Positions 41,399 through 49,416 of a DNA stretch of 64,000 bases are shown here, piece by piece. The DNA lies in assembly GCF_034096925.1 (NCBI RefSeq), contig NZ_JAWZSQ010000001.1, positions 248,001 to 312,000 on the forward strand. The letters run 5' to 3'. This DNA is from Patulibacter defluvii (lineage in GTDB: Bacteria; Actinomycetota; Thermoleophilia; Solirubrobacterales; Solirubrobacteraceae). Each line of letters starts with the position of its first letter. Within the stretch, counting starts at the first letter, position 1. A program made the translations under genes and the position numbers. Below the pieces are notes generated by a model. It saw only the letters and a list, made by a program, of their open reading frames with translations. It searched no databases and was not told the DNA's origin.

Positions 41399-42619
41399 AT
41401 GCGCAAGCCGTCCACCCTCCGTACTCCAGCGCTCCTGCTCGCCGGTCCGCTGCTGCTCGCCGCCCTCGCGCCCGCCGCGTCGGCCGCGTCCCGTCCCGAC
41501 CTCTCCGTCAGCGCCGGCAGCGTCCGCGTCAAGGCCGGCGCCGTGAGCGGCTCGGTCGGCGTCCGCAACCAGGGACGGGTCGGAGCGACCACCGTCGTCC
41601 TGCGGGCCGAGCGCTCCAGCCGTCGCCGGACCGTCCAGACGGTGCGGCTGAGCGGTCGCCGCCGCTCGTCGACCCGCAGCGTCCGCTTCCGGGCCACGCC
41701 AAAGGGCCTGGTCGCCGGCCGCTACCGCCTGCGGGCCTGCGTCGATCCCGCCAACGACGTCCGCGAGCGTCGCGAGGGCAACAACTGCCGGACCGTCGGC
41801 ACGCTGACGATCGGCGCGGCCGGCACGCCCGATCCGACGCCGAACCCGGATCCGACGCCGAGCGGCGGCCGCGACCAGCCGGCGGCCCCGCCCTGCGGCA
41901 CGCCGGCCTGCGCCCCGGCGGCGATCCCGGAGCGCGAGAAGCCGTTCGCGATCGACGACGCCCTCGGTCGCTACTGGGCCTTCGTCCCGACCGACTACGA
42001 CCCGGCCCAGCCGACCCGGCTGCTGGTCTGGCTGCACGGCTGCGGCGGCGAGAGCGCCGGCGACCTGTTCGTGGTCGGGGACTACTACGACGACCAGCGC
42101 TACATCTCGATCGCGCCCGACGGCGCCGACGGCGGCTGCTGGAGCATGAGCACCGGCCCGCGCCGCGTCCTGACCGCGATCTCCGACGCGATCGCCCGCT
42201 TCCGGATCGACCCCCGCCGGGTCGTGATCGGCGGCTACTCCTCCGGCGGCGACCTCTCCTACCGGACGGCCTTCTACAACGCCAAGACCTTCGCCGGCCT
42301 GCTGGCGATGAACACCGCGCCGTTCCAGGACACCGGCTCGACCGCCTCCGCCTCGCTGGCCGCCGCGGCCTGGAAGTTCCCGGTCGTCCACGTCGCGCAC
42401 AGCGCCGACGACGCCTACCCGATCGCCGGCGTCCGCAACGAGATCCAGACCCTGAAGGGCGGCGGCTTCCCGGTCACCTTCGTCGAGCGGACGGGCCACC
42501 ACTACGACCCGAACCCGGGCGAGCCGAACTACGTCGCCGGCCAGCCGAGCACCGACGAGGAGATCCAGTCGCAGCTGGTTCCGCACATGAAGGACGACTG
42601 GACCAGCCCGGCGTCGTAG
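41399..42619 (+). CDS. Secreted alpha/beta hydrolase with CARDB-like domain
   Basis: 406 aa. A signal peptide (to about SAA-SR) is followed by an Ig/CARDB-like domain (LSVSAGSVRVKAGAVSGSVGVRNQGR to YRLRACVDPANDVRERREGNNC, about 32-125). A PDPTPNPDPTP linker leads to a PHB-depolymerase/feruloyl-esterase-like hydrolase: LLVWLHGCGGESAGD, nucleophile GGYSSGG (Ser about 282), Asp in HSADDAYP and His in RTGHHY. Expected to cleave esters of an extracellular polymer. Linker type and promoter box are shared with the secreted protein at 22208. Confidence 0.84.
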   Translation: MRKPSTLRTPALLLAGPLLLAALAPAASAASRPDLSVSAGSVRVKAGAVSGSVGVRNQGRVGATTVVLRAERSSRRRTVQTVRLSGRRRSSTRSVRFRATPKGLVAGRYRLRACVDPANDVRERREGNNCRTVGTLTIGAAGTPDPTPNPDPTPSGGRDQPAAPPCGTPACAPAAIPEREKPFAIDDALGRYWAFVPTDYDPAQPTRLLVWLHGCGGESAGDLFVVGDYYDDQRYISIAPDGADGGCWSMSTGPRRVLTAISDAIARFRIDPRRVVIGGYSSGGDLSYRTAFYNAKTFAGLLAMNTAPFQDTGSTASASLAAAAWKFPVVHVAHSADDAYPIAGVRNEIQTLKGGGFPVTFVERTGHHYDPNPGEPNYVAGQPSTDEEIQSQLVPHMKDDWTSPAS

Positions 42620-42641
42620 GCGGGGCCCGCCCCGAACCACG

Positions 42642-43286
42642 ATGATCCCGGTCGTGGCCGAGAGACGGACCAGGCTGGGCGCGCGGACCGACGTCGCTCG
42701 CCGGCAGCGGGGGCGGGCGACGATCGATCGGCTGCTCGACGCGTCGCTGGCGATCGTCGAGCAGGAGGGGTTGGAGGGGCTGACGACGACGGCCGTGACC
42801 CGCGCCAGCGGGGTCAGCGTCGGCAGCCTCTACCACCACTTCGGCAGCTTCGAGGGGCTGGCGGCTGAGCTCTACGCGCGTTCGATGGCGGCGCTGCTCG
42901 ACGCGCTGGTGGCCGAGCTGGAGCGCAGCCGGACCGCGCGCACCGGGGTCCTCCGGTTCGTCGAGGGCTACCTGCGGTGGGGCGTGGAGCACCCGGTCGA
43001 GGCGCGGGTGATCCACGGGTCGGCCTTCGCCGGCTTCCTGGCCGCCAACGCCGCGGCGGTCGATGAGGCGAAGGGTCCGCGGATGGCCCGGATGCTGGCC
43101 TGGATCGAGCCCTTCATGGCCCGCGGCGACGTGGTCCGGTTGTCGCCTCCGATGCTCGAGGCGCTGCTGGTCGGACCGCCGGCCGAGGCCACCCGGCGCT
43201 GGCTGGCCGGCGCCGCCGGCTACGACCTCGACGACGCCCGCCGGGCGCTGCCGGAACGGGTGTGGCGGTCAGTTTCTAGAGAGTAG
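42642..43286 (+). CDS. TetR-family repressor
   Basis: 214 aa. The HTH is RGRATIDRLLDASLAIVEQEGLEGLTTTAVTRASGVSVGSLYHHFGSFEGLAAELYARSM (about 23-82). The ligand domain has Trp and Met-rich helices. It sits 22 nt after the hydrolase and directly before the SDR gene; a TTCTAGA-N7-TCTAGAA operator overlaps its own stop codon in front of the SDR promoter. It therefore probably represses the SDR gene, while its own expression may come from upstream. Confidence 0.88.
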   Translation: MIPVVAERRTRLGARTDVARRQRGRATIDRLLDASLAIVEQEGLEGLTTTAVTRASGVSVGSLYHHFGSFEGLAAELYARSMAALLDALVAELERSRTARTGVLRFVEGYLRWGVEHPVEARVIHGSAFAGFLAANAAAVDEAKGPRMARMLAWIEPFMARGDVVRLSPPMLEALLVGPPAEATRRWLAGAAGYDLDDARRALPERVWRSVSRE

Positions 43287-43318
43287 TTCTAGAATTTCTC
43301 TCGGTTTGTGGGTAAGGT
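43274..43318 (+). promoter_or_regulatory. TetR-type operator and promoter of the SDR gene
   Basis: TTCTAGA (43274-43280) and TCTAGAA (43288-43294) form a perfect inverted repeat with a 7-bp spacer that contains the TetR stop codon. TAAGGT (43313-43318) is a -10-like hexamer, 7 nt before the SDR start GTG at 43326. Confidence 0.65.
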
Positions 43319-43325
43319 GTCGGCC

Positions 43326-44174
43326 GTGGCCCACCAGGAGCGGACCGTCGTGGTGACCGGTGCCAATCGCGGCATCGGGCGCGCTGTGACCACGGATCTC
43401 GTCTCCGCCAGGGGGTGGCGGGTGATCGCGGTCTGCCGCGATCCGCGCGAAGGCGAAGGGCTGCGACGGGCGCTGGCCACCTGCCCCGGCGAGGTCCGGG
43501 TCGTCATCGGCGACCTCGCCGGGGCACGCGTCGCCCGCGAGGCGGCGGCGCGGATCCGCGCCGCCTGCGACCGGATCGACGTCCTGATCCACAACGCGGG
43601 CGTCTGGCCGGCTCGCCGCGAGCTGGTCGAGGGTGGCGTCGAGCGGGCGTTCGCCGTCAACCACCTGGCCCCGTTCCTGCTCAACCACGAGCTGGAACCG
43701 CGGCTGGTCGACGGCGGGCGGATCGTCCAGGTCAGCGCCGGCCTCCACGTCAAGGGCCGGGCCGACGTCGAGCGGGTCTGGAACGGCGCGAGCTTCCACC
43801 CGATCCGCACCTACGCCGACACCAAGCTCTGCAACCTGCTGACCCTGGCGCGGTTCGCGGAGCGGCTGCGGCCGCGCGGGATCGCCATCAACGCCGTCCA
43901 TCCGGGGGTGATCCGGACCGGGCTCGGCGACCGCGGCGGTCCGCTCGGCCTGCTGCTGCGACTGGTCAAGCGCGGCTGGGCCGACCCGACCGACGCCGTC
44001 GCCCCGATCGTCCGGCTGGCCCGCGACCCGGCCCTGGCCGGCGTCAGCGGCCGCTACTACGAGATCGAGCAGGAGCAGCCGCTGGCGCCGCTCGCCGCCG
44101 ATCCGGTCGTGGCCGACGCCGTCTGGCGGCAGGCGCGGCGGCTCTCCGGGCTCGACCCTCTGGCCGCGGCCTGA
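43326..44174 (+). CDS. Short-chain dehydrogenase/reductase
   Basis: About 282 aa Rossmann-fold SDR. It has the cofactor motif TGANRGIG near residue 12-19, IHNAGVW (the NAG motif), catalytic Ser in VQVSAGLHVKG, and Tyr-x3-Lys in TYADTKLCNLL. PG motif HPGVIRTGL follows. NADP+ preference is suggested by the Arg after beta-2 (VCRDPRE). GTG 43326 fits a leaderless start; GTG 43308 gives six more residues. It resembles retinol-dehydrogenase-like SDRs; substrate unknown. Probably TetR-controlled. Confidence 0.88.
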   Translation: MAHQERTVVVTGANRGIGRAVTTDLVSARGWRVIAVCRDPREGEGLRRALATCPGEVRVVIGDLAGARVAREAAARIRAACDRIDVLIHNAGVWPARRELVEGGVERAFAVNHLAPFLLNHELEPRLVDGGRIVQVSAGLHVKGRADVERVWNGASFHPIRTYADTKLCNLLTLARFAERLRPRGIAINAVHPGVIRTGLGDRGGPLGLLLRLVKRGWADPTDAVAPIVRLARDPALAGVSGRYYEIEQEQPLAPLAADPVVADAVWRQARRLSGLDPLAAA

Positions 44175-44183
44175 CCGCTGCCC

Positions 44184-44579
44184 TCAAGCGCTGGTCGCGA
44201 CCTTCCAGAGGTGGCCGTCGGGGTCGCCGAACCAGCCGTCGTAGCCGCCCCACTGGGCGGCGGTCGGCGGCTTGACGAGGGTCGCCCCGGCCGCCTCGGC
44301 CGCGCCCAGCAGCTCGTCGACCTGCGCGCGCGAGTCGACGATCACGTGCAGCGATACCGCCCGGAAGCCGGAGCCGTCGGCGGCGACGCCGGCGTCCTGG
44401 GCGGCGGTCTCGCGGTCGACGAGGGCCAGCGAGGTCGAGCCGGCGCCGAGCCGCAGGCGGGCGAAGCCGGGCACGTCCTGCTCGATCTCGCCCCCCATCC
44501 CCTCGCCGTAGAAGCGCTTGGCGCGGTCGAGGTCCGCGACCCCGAGCAGGACGACGTCGATCTGGAGCGTGGCGTTCAT
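44184..44579 (-). CDS. VOC-superfamily (glyoxalase/bleomycin-resistance-like) protein
   Basis: 131 aa, one beta-alpha-beta-beta-beta pair: IDVVLLGVADLDRAKRFYGEGMGG and RAVSLHVIVDSRAQVDELLGAAEAAGATLVKPPTAAQWGGYDGWFGDPDGHLWKVA. The C-terminal GWFGDPDGHLWKV is a classic VOC end. Function cannot be fixed: metal-dependent isomerase/dioxygenase or drug-binding protein. Convergent with the SDR gene, only 9 nt between stops. Confidence 0.87.
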   Translation of the reverse strand: MNATLQIDVVLLGVADLDRAKRFYGEGMGGEIEQDVPGFARLRLGAGSTSLALVDRETAAQDAGVAADGSGFRAVSLHVIVDSRAQVDELLGAAEAAGATLVKPPTAAQWGGYDGWFGDPDGHLWKVATSA

Positions 44580-44758
44580 GGGGGCGAGTGTAGGAACGGC
44601 GTTCGGCCCCGGCTTCTCGATTCCTGACCGGTCCGCGGGACACCTGCGTCACCCGTACACGACCGTTGCTATGGTCGGCCGACCGGTCCTCATCGGCCGG
44701 TCGACCCGGCGCCGTCCCGCCGCCGGGGCCGTCCCCCCCCGCGGCTCCAGGAGCACCA

Positions 44759-46009
44759 GTGAACCCGTTCCCCTGCCGCGCGACCGCGTCGAGCGGCCGC
44801 CGGTCACCCCGTACCGCGATCCTCGCCATGGCCGCCCTGGCGACGCTCACCGCCGCGCCGGCCGCCGACGCCGCCTGGGAGGTCGAGCGCTCGTGGGCGG
44901 TCGACGGCCTGATCGACCTCGACGTCTCCGAGCGCGGCGACGTCCGGGCCCTGATCGACGGGCCCGGATCGACCGACACGGTCCGCCGCTACGACGGCTC
45001 CGGGAAGCAGATCGCCAGCTGGTCGTTGCCGGGCGGCAACGCCCAGGTCGTCTCCGCCAACGGCGTCGACGGGACGATGGTGGTCGACGGCGACAGCGCC
45101 CTGACCGCGTTCGACGCCGCTGGCCGTCAGACCGGCCGCGGCCTGCTGCAGGTCGGAGGCCAGCCGCTGGCCCTGGGGCTCGGCTTCGCCTTCGACGGTC
45201 ACGGCGGCTTCTACCTCTCGTACCTCGGCGGCGACAACGGCGCCGGGGTCGTCCGCTACGCCGCCAACGGCCAGCAGCTGGCGGTCTGGGGCGGTCAGGG
45301 CAGCGCCGCCGGCCAGTTCCAGCTGCCGAACGACGTCGCCGTCGACGGCCGCGGCAACGTCTTCGTGGCCGACGCCGGCAACGACCGGATCCAGCGCTTC
45401 GGCGAGTCGGGCGCCGTCACCGGCGGCTGGGGGCAGACCGGCACGGGCAAGGGCCAGTTCCGCAACCCGGCGGCGGTCGCGGTCGACCGCTCCGGCGACG
45501 TCTGGGTGCTCGACGGCGGCCTGATCTCGCCGCTCTCGGTGCCGCTGCGGCTGCAGCGCTTCTCCGCCGACGGCCGCTTCCGCGAGTCGGTCGCGGTGCC
45601 GACCGACCGCGGCCCGCGCGGATTCGGCCTGGCCGTCGATGGTCGCGGCCGGTTGGTCGTCGGCACCGGTCGCGGCGGGGTCCAGGGCGGCGTCTTCGTC
45701 TTCCGCCCGGTCGCCGACGGCCCGCGGGTGGCGTCCTCCTCGCTCCGCTATCGGCGCGGCCGGATCGCCGTCGCCGTCCGCTGCGGCGGGTCGCGCGCCT
45801 GCCGCGGGACGGTCCGGATCAAGAAGGGCAAGGCGACCCTCGGCCGCCGTGGCTACGCGCTGAAGGCGGGTCGCCAGGCGACCGTCGCGGTGACGCCGTC
45901 GGCCAGCGGCCGGCGCGTGATCGCGCGCGCCCGCACGCAGCGGGTGACGGTTCAGCTGAAGCCGTCGAAGGGCAAGGCGGTCAGCGCCGCGCTGACCCTG
46001 CGGCGCTAG
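44759..46009 (+). CDS. Secreted NHL-repeat (beta-propeller) protein
   Basis: 416 aa. GTG 44759 with AGGAG 7 nt upstream. Signal peptide (TAILAMAALATLTAAPAADA) then NHL-type repeats, e.g. GQFQLPNDVAVDGRGNVFVADAGNDRIQRFGESG and GQFRNPAAVAVDRSGDVWVLDGG (residues about 185-260). The C-terminal 110 residues are Lys/Arg-rich beta strands (GTVRIKKGKATLGRRGYALKAG). Probably an extracellular ligand-binding or scaffold protein. A TATGGT -10-like sequence precedes it near 44671. No catalytic residues seen. Confidence 0.82.
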   Translation: MNPFPCRATASSGRRSPRTAILAMAALATLTAAPAADAAWEVERSWAVDGLIDLDVSERGDVRALIDGPGSTDTVRRYDGSGKQIASWSLPGGNAQVVSANGVDGTMVVDGDSALTAFDAAGRQTGRGLLQVGGQPLALGLGFAFDGHGGFYLSYLGGDNGAGVVRYAANGQQLAVWGGQGSAAGQFQLPNDVAVDGRGNVFVADAGNDRIQRFGESGAVTGGWGQTGTGKGQFRNPAAVAVDRSGDVWVLDGGLISPLSVPLRLQRFSADGRFRESVAVPTDRGPRGFGLAVDGRGRLVVGTGRGGVQGGVFVFRPVADGPRVASSSLRYRRGRIAVAVRCGGSRACRGTVRIKKGKATLGRRGYALKAGRQATVAVTPSASGRRVIARARTQRVTVQLKPSKGKAVSAALTLRR

Positions 46010-46162
46010 CGCCGCAGCAGGGTCGGCGGCGCCGCTCTGCGACCGCCGTCACCAACGGTGAACGGCAGATCCGGACGCCGAACCGGACCTCCGCATGCCC
46101 GCCGGAGGACGGCCGTTCCTGACCTATCGTCCGGCGCGACCACCCCTCCGAAGGAGCAGCGA

Positions 46163-46888
46163 ATGACCACGAGCCGGACCCGCCGGGTCCGTTGGACCCA
46201 CGTCGGCGCGATCGCCGCCGCGACCATCGCCGCGGCGGCCACCGCGCCGGCCGCCAGCGCGGCGCGGACCGCCCGGGCGCCCGCGGTGACGCTGACCGCG
46301 CCGAGCGCCGGGACGGCCCTGGCCGCCCGCGTGACGGTGATCGCCGTCGCCCCGCGCGCCCGCGCGGTCGTCTTCCGCGGCCGCTGGGCCGACGCCGACG
46401 GCGTGCTGCGCTGGCACACGATCGGCAGCGATCGATCACGCGCCGACGGCTTCCGGATCGTCTGGCGGCCGGGCAACGCGGTCGCCGTCGACGTCGCGAT
46501 CCGGGCCAACGCGCTCGACGCCGCCGGCCGCACGATCGGCCGCTCGGCCGCGGTCGCCGTCCGCCGGGCCGGCGGCGACCCGGGCGGCAGTGGCCACGGC
46601 GGCGGCAACCTGACCGTCGCCCAGCCGTTCCGCGTCTCCGGCAGCTGCGTCGGCGGCCGCTGCGCCCTGATCCAGCGCGAGCGGCCGACGACCGCCTCGC
46701 GCGAGGTCGGGCGGCTGCCGGAGGGCACCGCGGTGCGGGTCGTCTGCCAAGCGACCGGGGCCACGGTGGCGACGATCGGCGGCCGCTCCAGCGTCTGGGA
46801 CCAGCTGCTCGACGGCAGCTGGGTCAGCGACCTGTACCTGTCGACGAGCGGTCGCGACGGCTTCACGGCGGGCCTTCCCCGCTGCTGA
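46163..46888 (+). CDS. Secreted protein, probable SH3-like domain
   Basis: 241 aa. AAGGAG lies 9 nt before ATG 46163. Signal peptide (HVGAIAAATIAAAATAPAASA), then an Ig-like strand region (VTLTAPSAGTALAARVTVIAVAPRARAVVFRG), a Gly-rich linker (GGDPGGSGHGGG), and a C-terminal domain (CVGGRCALIQRERPTTASREVGRLPEGTAVRVVCQATG to WVSDLYLST) that resembles bacterial SH3 (SH3b) folds of cell-wall binding proteins. Likely secreted and envelope-associated. Confidence 0.75.
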   Translation: MTTSRTRRVRWTHVGAIAAATIAAAATAPAASAARTARAPAVTLTAPSAGTALAARVTVIAVAPRARAVVFRGRWADADGVLRWHTIGSDRSRADGFRIVWRPGNAVAVDVAIRANALDAAGRTIGRSAAVAVRRAGGDPGGSGHGGGNLTVAQPFRVSGSCVGGRCALIQRERPTTASREVGRLPEGTAVRVVCQATGATVATIGGRSSVWDQLLDGSWVSDLYLSTSGRDGFTAGLPRC

Positions 46889-47003
46889 TCCGGGCCCGCC
46901 GCCGCCCTCGGTCGTCGCGCGAGCCTGCGTACGCCGAACACGACATGCGCCGGCGGGCCTAGACTCCCGGGTCGCACGGGCCCCCCCTCCCGTGCCATCC
47001 CAA

Positions 47004-47050
47004 GCAACGCCCCGGGCGACCCCGTGCACACCAAGCGCCCGGGGCGTTGC
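47004..47050. terminator. 15-bp perfect stem, bidirectional terminator
   Basis: GCAACGCCCCGGGCG (47004-47018) pairs exactly with CGCCCGGGGCGTTGC (47036-47050) around a 17-nt loop. It lies between the converging genes ending at 46888 (plus) and 47074 (minus), the expected place for a shared terminator. Confidence 0.75.
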
Positions 47051-47073
47051 GACGGGGCCCCGGCGGGCCCTCG

Positions 47074-47766
47074 CTAGACCGCGCCGCCGCGTGCCGCGGC
47101 GACGATCCGTCCCCGCTCGGAGCGCGGGAAGCGGTCGAGCATCGCCCGCAGCTCGTCGGCCGGGACGTCGGCCCCGAACGGCTCGCTGCCGGGCTCCAGC
47201 CGGACGCCGGCGGCGAGTCCACCGGCGACGACCGGGTCGAAGCCCAGCTCGTCGACCAGCGCGGCGACCGTGGCGAGGTCGTCGCGATCGTCGCCGGCGA
47301 TCGCCACCGCCCGCCGATCGTCGGCGCCGGCGGGCCGGGCGCCCTCCTCCAGGTCGTGGTAGCCGACGTGGTTGAACGCCTTCACCACGCGCGCGCCCGC
47401 GAGGAACGCCTGGACCGTCTCGCTCGACGAGGTCCGCGGGTCGGCCAGGTCGTCGCGGATCCCGTCGACCTCCCACCAGTAGTTCATGGCGTCGATCACG
47501 AGCTTGCCGCGGAGGGCCTCGGCGGGGATCGTCCGGTACTTGCCGAGCGGCAGCGCGAGGATCACGACGTCGGCCTCCGCCGCCGCCTCGGCCGCGGTCG
47601 CGGCGACCGCGCCCGGCAGCATCACCTGGACCGTCAGGGCGATCCGCTCGACCGCGCCGGAGCCGGCGATCAGCACCCGGTGACCGGCGGCCAGTGCCAG
47701 CCGGGCGAGGACGATCCCGACCTTGCCAGCCCCGAGGATCGCGACCACGCGCTGATGCTCAGGCAT
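47074..47766 (-). CDS. NADPH-dependent F420 reductase-like oxidoreductase
   Basis: 230 aa. Rossmann motif AILGAGKVGIVLARLALAAGHRVLIAGSG (residues about 8-36), ADVVILALPLGKYRTIP and AMNYWWEVDG are features of the F420-reductase (Fno)/NADP-binding group. Its start overlaps the end of the LLM oxidoreductase gene by 8 nt, so both are co-translated, consistent with a flavin/F420-linked redox pair. It could also be a general NADP(H) oxidoreductase without F420. Confidence 0.75.
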   Translation of the reverse strand: MPEHQRVVAILGAGKVGIVLARLALAAGHRVLIAGSGAVERIALTVQVMLPGAVAATAAEAAAEADVVILALPLGKYRTIPAEALRGKLVIDAMNYWWEVDGIRDDLADPRTSSSETVQAFLAGARVVKAFNHVGYHDLEEGARPAGADDRRAVAIAGDDRDDLATVAALVDELGFDPVVAGGLAAGVRLEPGSEPFGADVPADELRAMLDRFPRSERGRIVAAARGGAV

Positions 47767-48808
47767 GGATCGGCTCCTGCGCCAGCAGCTCGCGGACCCG
47801 CGGCGCGACCTCGCGGCCGAGCAGCTCGATCGTCCGTGCCCGCGCCGCCACCGGCAGCTCGAGCACGTCGTACTTGAGGTCGAAGCGGCTCAGCCGCAGG
47901 TCGCGGGCGACCGTCGCGATCTTCCGCGCGACCGTCTCCGGCGAGCCGACGAAGAGCGCGCCGGTCTCGACCTCGCGCTCGTAGCGCTCGCGGGTCGGCG
48001 GGTAGAAGCCGCGCTCGCGCGAGAGCCGCTCGACCACCTGACGCCAGTAGGGCCACCACGTCTCGCGGGCCTCCTCGTCGCTGTCGGCGACCAGGCCCAG
48101 CGAGTGCTGGCCGACCGGCTGCAGCGGCTGGTCGAACTGCTCCAGCGCCCGGTGGTACAGCTCGACGTGGCCGGCGAACCGCTGCGGCTGGCCGCCGATG
48201 ATCGCCAGCATCAGCGGCAACCCGTAGCGGGCGGCGCGCACGACCGACTCGGGGCTGCCGCCGACGCCGATCCAGGTCGGGATCCCGCCGGCGGGCATCC
48301 GCGGGTGCAGGCGCTGCTCGACCAGCGGCGCCCGGACGCTGCCCGACCAGGTGACCGACGGCTCGCGCTGGAGCCGCATGAACAGCTCCAGCTTCTCCTC
48401 GAACAGCTGCTCGTAGTCGGCCAGGTCGTAGCCGAAGAGCGGGAACGAGTCGGTCGCCGAGGCACGGCCGAGGACGATCTGCGCGCGGCCGTTGGAGACC
48501 GCGTCGAGGGTCGAGAACTCGTGGTACTGCCGCACCGGATCGTTGGTGCTGAGGACGGTGACCGAGGTCCCGAGCGCGATCCGCTCGGTCGCGCTGGCGA
48601 TCGCCGCCAGCAGCACCGGGGTCGCCGAGTCGTTGTTGCCCTCGCGGTAGTGCTCGCCGACGTTGAAGACGTCGAGGCCGACCGCCTCGGCCAGCTGCGC
48701 CTCGGCGACGATCAGCCGCAGCGTCTCGGCGTCGGAGAGGACGCGCCCGTCGTCGGCGGTCGCGAGCTCGCCGAACGAGTCCAGTCCCAGCTCGAAGTCG
48801 TCGTTCAT
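47759..48808 (-). CDS. LLM-class flavin-dependent oxidoreductase
   Basis: 349 aa luciferase-like monooxygenase. Features are LGLDSFGELA, AEAVGLDVFNVGEHYREGNNDSATPVLLAAIASATERIALGTSVTVLSTNDPVRQYHEFSTLDAVSNGRAQIVLGRAS, and GGIPTWIGVGGSPESVVRAARYGLPL. These are characteristic of alkanal-monooxygenase-like (FMN or F420) enzymes. Divergent from a MarR gene with two operators between them, so it is probably induced by the MarR ligand. Confidence 0.88.
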   Translation of the reverse strand: MNDDFELGLDSFGELATADDGRVLSDAETLRLIVAEAQLAEAVGLDVFNVGEHYREGNNDSATPVLLAAIASATERIALGTSVTVLSTNDPVRQYHEFSTLDAVSNGRAQIVLGRASATDSFPLFGYDLADYEQLFEEKLELFMRLQREPSVTWSGSVRAPLVEQRLHPRMPAGGIPTWIGVGGSPESVVRAARYGLPLMLAIIGGQPQRFAGHVELYHRALEQFDQPLQPVGQHSLGLVADSDEEARETWWPYWRQVVERLSRERGFYPPTRERYEREVETGALFVGSPETVARKIATVARDLRLSRFDLKYDVLELPVAARARTIELLGREVAPRVRELLAQEPIHA

Positions 48809-48836
48809 CGGGTCCTCCCGTCCTCGGCCTTAATAG

Positions 48837-48876
48837 TTGACATGTCAATCGTTGCACGGCATGATTGACATGTCAA
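48837..48876. promoter_or_regulatory. Pair of perfect MarR-type operators
   Basis: TTGACATGTCAA occurs at 48837-48848 and 48865-48876, both perfect 12-bp palindromes, 28 bp apart centre to centre. They lie between the divergent LLM/F420 pair and the MarR gene. The first carries a TTGACA -35-like sequence on both strands, so binding would block either promoter. Confidence 0.8.
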
Positions 48877-48890
48877 CCAAGGAGGCAGGG

Positions 48891-49367
48891 ATGGCCCAGC
48901 GACGACGGACGCTGCCGACCGCGGAGGAGCTGCGGACCTGGCGCGAGTTCATCGAGACGTTCGACGCGCTCCGCTCCGAGCTGTCGGCGCGGCTGCAGCG
49001 CGACTTCGGCCTCTCGGCCGGCGACTACGCGGTCCTGCTCGCGCTCAGCGAGGCCGACGGCCAGCGGCTGCGCCCGTCCGCGATCGCCGACGCGATCGGC
49101 TGGGAGCGCAGCCGGCTCTCCCACCACCTGGGCCGGATGGAGCGCCGGGGCCTGGTCCGCCGCGAGCAGTGCCCGGACGACAACCGCGGCGCCGAGGTGG
49201 TCCTCGACGCCGCCGGCCGCACCGCCTTCGACCGCGCCGCGCTGCCGCACCTGCGCGACGTCCGGGCGCTGTTCGTCGACGCGCTGACGCCGCAGCAGCT
49301 GGAGGCCGCCGGCGAGATCGCCGCGGCGCTGCGGGCGCGGGTCCCGCCGCGGGGCCGCGGCAGCTAG
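48891..49367 (+). CDS. MarR-family regulator
   Basis: 158 aa. Winged HTH is LSARLQRDFGLSAGDYAVLLALSEADGQRLRPSAIADAIGWERSRLSHHLGRMERRGLVRREQCPDDNRGAEVVL, with the MarR wing (DDNRGAEV). ATG 48891 follows AAGGAGG; the frame extends upstream across the operators but lacks a ribosome site there. Autoregulation and control of the divergent oxidoreductases are likely through the TTGACATGTCAA pair. Confidence 0.9.
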   Translation: MAQRRRTLPTAEELRTWREFIETFDALRSELSARLQRDFGLSAGDYAVLLALSEADGQRLRPSAIADAIGWERSRLSHHLGRMERRGLVRREQCPDDNRGAEVVLDAAGRTAFDRAALPHLRDVRALFVDALTPQQLEAAGEIAAALRARVPPRGRGS

Positions 49368-49403
49368 CCGTCCAGCACCGGGGGTGGCCCGGCCGGCCGG
49401 TAG

Positions 49404-49409
49404 TACGCT
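49404..49409 (+). promoter_or_regulatory. -10-like site of a leaderless kinase transcript
   Basis: TACGCT (49404-49409) followed after 7 bases by GTG 49417, without ribosome-binding sequence. Same geometry as at 1600 and 43313. Confidence 0.45.
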
Positions 49410-49416
49410 GTCCACA

